Assembly (NCBI GenBank): GCA_029560455.1 | Contig: JAKQKW010000134.1 | Location: forward strand, 1-6,567 | Length of the DNA stretch: 6,567 nt | Direction: 5' to 3' | Origin: Candidatus Rifleibacteriota bacterium | GTDB lineage: Bacteria; Riflebacteria; Ozemobacteria; Ozemobacterales; Ozemobacteraceae | In this document: piece after piece, positions 5,130 to 6,567 of the stretch | How positions within the stretch are numbered: the first letter of the stretch is position 1 | How the letters are laid out: every line of letters starts with the position of its first letter | Notes under the pieces: generated by a model | What the model saw: the letters and a program-made list of their open reading frames with translations, nothing else | Told to the model about the DNA's origin: nothing | Database searches by the model: none | Made by a program: the position numbers and the translations under genes

Positions 5130-6431
5130 ATGGCACAGCATTCATGGTTTGCCGGATGGGTTGAGCGCAAGGAAAAATACGCCCGGACGGGTGAAAGATT
5201 CATGTCGGCAGACCGTTTCGCGTCGACAGGCGTAGGTATTGGTCTGCCAAACATTGTGCAGAAATCGACCTTCAGTTTTCGCAATGTTAAAGATGGTGCT
5301 GACAGGTTTCTGGGTGTTTCAAAAAGCGGCGAAAAGCCGTTTGCCCGCATTTATACCCGCCTTGGCAACCCGACGACCGAATATCTCGAAAAAGCCCTGT
5401 TCATGCTTGACTGCCAGCACATCATCGATGCGGCTCTGGCGGCCGACGAACGCAGGCCAACAATTGCTTCACTCGTCTGCTCGTCTGGTATGGCTGCGAT
5501 TTCATGCACCACCATGGCGCTGGTGCGCAGCGGTGACGAAATTGTCTGCGGCAGTGTCTACGGCTGCACCGACAGCTTTTTCCGCACTCTTGAAAAATTC
5601 AACATCAAAACCCACTTTGTCGACACTACGCGCACTGAAGAGGTGAAGAGGGTTATCGAGCAGAATCCGAAAGTGGCGATGGTGTTCTTTGAGACGCCAG
5701 ATAATCCGACCCTGCGCCTTTCAGATGTTGAAGCGATCTCAAAAATCACGCAGGCGCACGGCATACCGCTGGTCATCGACAACACATTCGCAACTCCATA
5801 TCTGCAGCAGCCTTTCAGGCTGGGCGCCGATATCGTCATTCAGAGCCTGACCAAGTATGTCAACGGCCATTCAACCAGTGTTGCCGGTGTCGTGATCGGG
5901 CCCTACGAATTTATGAGTGACCATCTGTTTCATATTTATAAAGATTTTGGCCCGACGCCGAGCCCGTTCGATTCCTGGCTCAATTCACAGGGGTTGCAGA
6001 CGCTGCACCTGCGTATGGAAAGGGCGTGCGCCAGTGCGCTCGAGCTGGCAAAGCGTCTCGAAAAGCACCCGAGAGTTCAGCGGGTTTTCTACCCCGGGTT
6101 GCCTTCACACGAGCATTATGAGCTGGCAAAAAAGCAGATGCGGCTGGCCGGCGGCATGATTGCCATTGAGCTGAAAGACGGGTTCGAACCAGGTCGTCGC
6201 CTGATGGACTATTTCGCTTCTTACACCACACCGGCTGAGCTGGCGGTCAGTCTTGGCAGCGCCATAACCTATTTTCAGCACCCGGCTTCGATGACACATT
6301 CTGGCGTTCCCGAAGAGGATCGTCTGAAACGTGGTATTACGCCAGGTCTGGTAAGAATTTCTGTCGGCCTTGAGGGCGTCGAAACTCTCTGGGCGGCGAT
6401 CGATGAAGGCTTGAACCTTGCTTATTCCTGA
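5130..6431 (+). CDS. PLP-dependent Cys/Met metabolism enzyme, probably methionine gamma-lyase-like
   Basis: This 433-residue cytoplasmic protein is a trans-sulfuration family (fold type I) PLP enzyme. Lys242 in SLTKYVNGH is the Schiff-base lysine. Asp217 (VIDNTF) should hold the pyridine nitrogen. SSGMAAI (118-124) and Tyr75/Arg77 (IYTRLGNPT) should bind the cofactor phosphate, the latter from the neighbouring subunit. Arg409 (LVRISVGLE) should bind the substrate carboxylate. YGC at 144-146 carries the Cys that marks methionine gamma-lyases, where cystathionine lyases and synthases usually have Gly. The likely reaction is methionine to methanethiol, ammonia and 2-oxobutyrate. O-acetylhomoserine sulfhydrylase or cystathionine gamma-lyase activity cannot be excluded. 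It is longer than usual (about 398), with about 35 extra N-terminal residues and a short insertion around 94-113. The start at ATG 5130 is fixed by GGAGG six bases upstream; the ATG at 5126 opens only a 12-codon frame. It appears to be a single-gene unit. Confidence 0.85.
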   Translation: MAQHSWFAGWVERKEKYARTGERFMSADRFASTGVGIGLPNIVQKSTFSFRNVKDGADRFLGVSKSGEKPFARIYTRLGNPTTEYLEKALFMLDCQHIIDAALAADERRPTIASLVCSSGMAAISCTTMALVRSGDEIVCGSVYGCTDSFFRTLEKFNIKTHFVDTTRTEEVKRVIEQNPKVAMVFFETPDNPTLRLSDVEAISKITQAHGIPLVIDNTFATPYLQQPFRLGADIVIQSLTKYVNGHSTSVAGVVIGPYEFMSDHLFHIYKDFGPTPSPFDSWLNSQGLQTLHLRMERACASALELAKRLEKHPRVQRVFYPGLPSHEHYELAKKQMRLAGGMIAIELKDGFEPGRRLMDYFASYTTPAELAVSLGSAITYFQHPASMTHSGVPEEDRLKRGITPGLVRISVGLEGVETLWAAIDEGLNLAYS

Positions 6432-6453
6432 CAGAACACACCAGTATCTGCGA

Positions 6454-6489
6454 TAAAAAAAACAGGGGCCCGGAAAACCGGGCCCCTGT
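6454..6489 (-). terminator. Rho-independent terminator of the minus-strand gene at the right edge
   Basis: Twelve-base arms ACAGGGGCCCGG (6462-6473) and CCGGGCCCCTGT (6478-6489) pair perfectly around an AAAA loop. Read on the minus strand, the hairpin runs into an unbroken T-tract (6461-6454), a textbook terminator 13 bases beyond the stop of the edge gene. On the plus strand no T-tract follows, but the stem lies 30 bases after the lyase gene and may help end that transcript as well. Confidence 0.9.
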
Positions 6490-6502
6490 GGCATTCTGTG
6501 GA

Positions 6503-6567
6503 TCAATCCATGTATGGATACGGATAGTTGGTCGGAGCGACGTAAGTTTCTTTGATGGCGCGGGGTG
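6503..6567 (-). CDS. C-terminal end of an unidentified protein (runs off right edge)
   Basis: In the minus-strand frame ending at TGA 6505-6503, the last 20 codons read PRAIKETYVAPTNYPYPYMD. I do not recognise the family from this tail. The frame is chosen because its stop lies just before the strong minus-strand terminator, which needs a gene upstream of it. The Tyr-Pro-Tyr-Pro-Tyr tail is distinctive but does not identify the function. Confidence 0.5.
   Translation of the reverse strand, partial: PRAIKETYVAPTNYPYPYMD

Noticed and set aside
6105..6506. Minus-strand open frame running from the right-edge gap into the lyase gene
   Set aside because: It crosses the strong terminator hairpin and is antisense to the conserved C-terminal part of the PLP enzyme; its sequence has no recognisable feature.

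Overview
The window reads as an ordinary chromosomal segment of a bacterium with moderately high G+C and a Gram-negative-style exported protein. I cannot assign a genus. Genes are tightly packed on both strands, codon use looks uniform, and I see no insertion sequence, CRISPR array, tRNA or rRNA. Four full-length genes have a recognisable family, one exported protein is of unknown function, and one gene is cut off at each edge.

Left part (1-1789): the 5' end of a minus-strand membrane 4Fe-4S protein of the NapH/NosR/CcoG type runs off the left edge. It diverges from a two-gene plus-strand operon. The first gene encodes a sugar-type formyltransferase and the second a PIG-L/LmbE zinc deacetylase, joined with no base between stop and start. 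The pair suggests exchange of N-acetyl for N-formyl on an amino sugar or similar amine. No other glycan genes lie beside it in this window.

Middle (1790-3070): a plus-strand gene with its own TATAAT box encodes a secreted protein of about 356 residues with no family I recognise. It converges on mgtE, and a GC-rich hairpin terminator lies between the two.

Right part (3071-6567): mgtE (minus strand) encodes an Mg2+ channel/transporter with a long N-terminal extension that looks like two PRC-barrel-type segments. The best ribosome binding site upstream of mgtE does not serve the mgtE ATG. It serves an out-of-frame 31-codon, acid-rich short ORF that overlaps the mgtE start. This is the most unusual signal here: it could be an Mg2+-responsive leader peptide, or the trace of a one-base frameshift. 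Divergent from mgtE is a gene for a trans-sulfuration-family PLP enzyme. It has the Tyr-Gly-Cys motif of methionine gamma-lyases and a near-consensus promoter whose -35 box is covered by an inverted repeat. A perfect 12-bp hairpin follows, with its T-tract on the minus strand, and ends a converging gene of which only the last 20 codons are visible.
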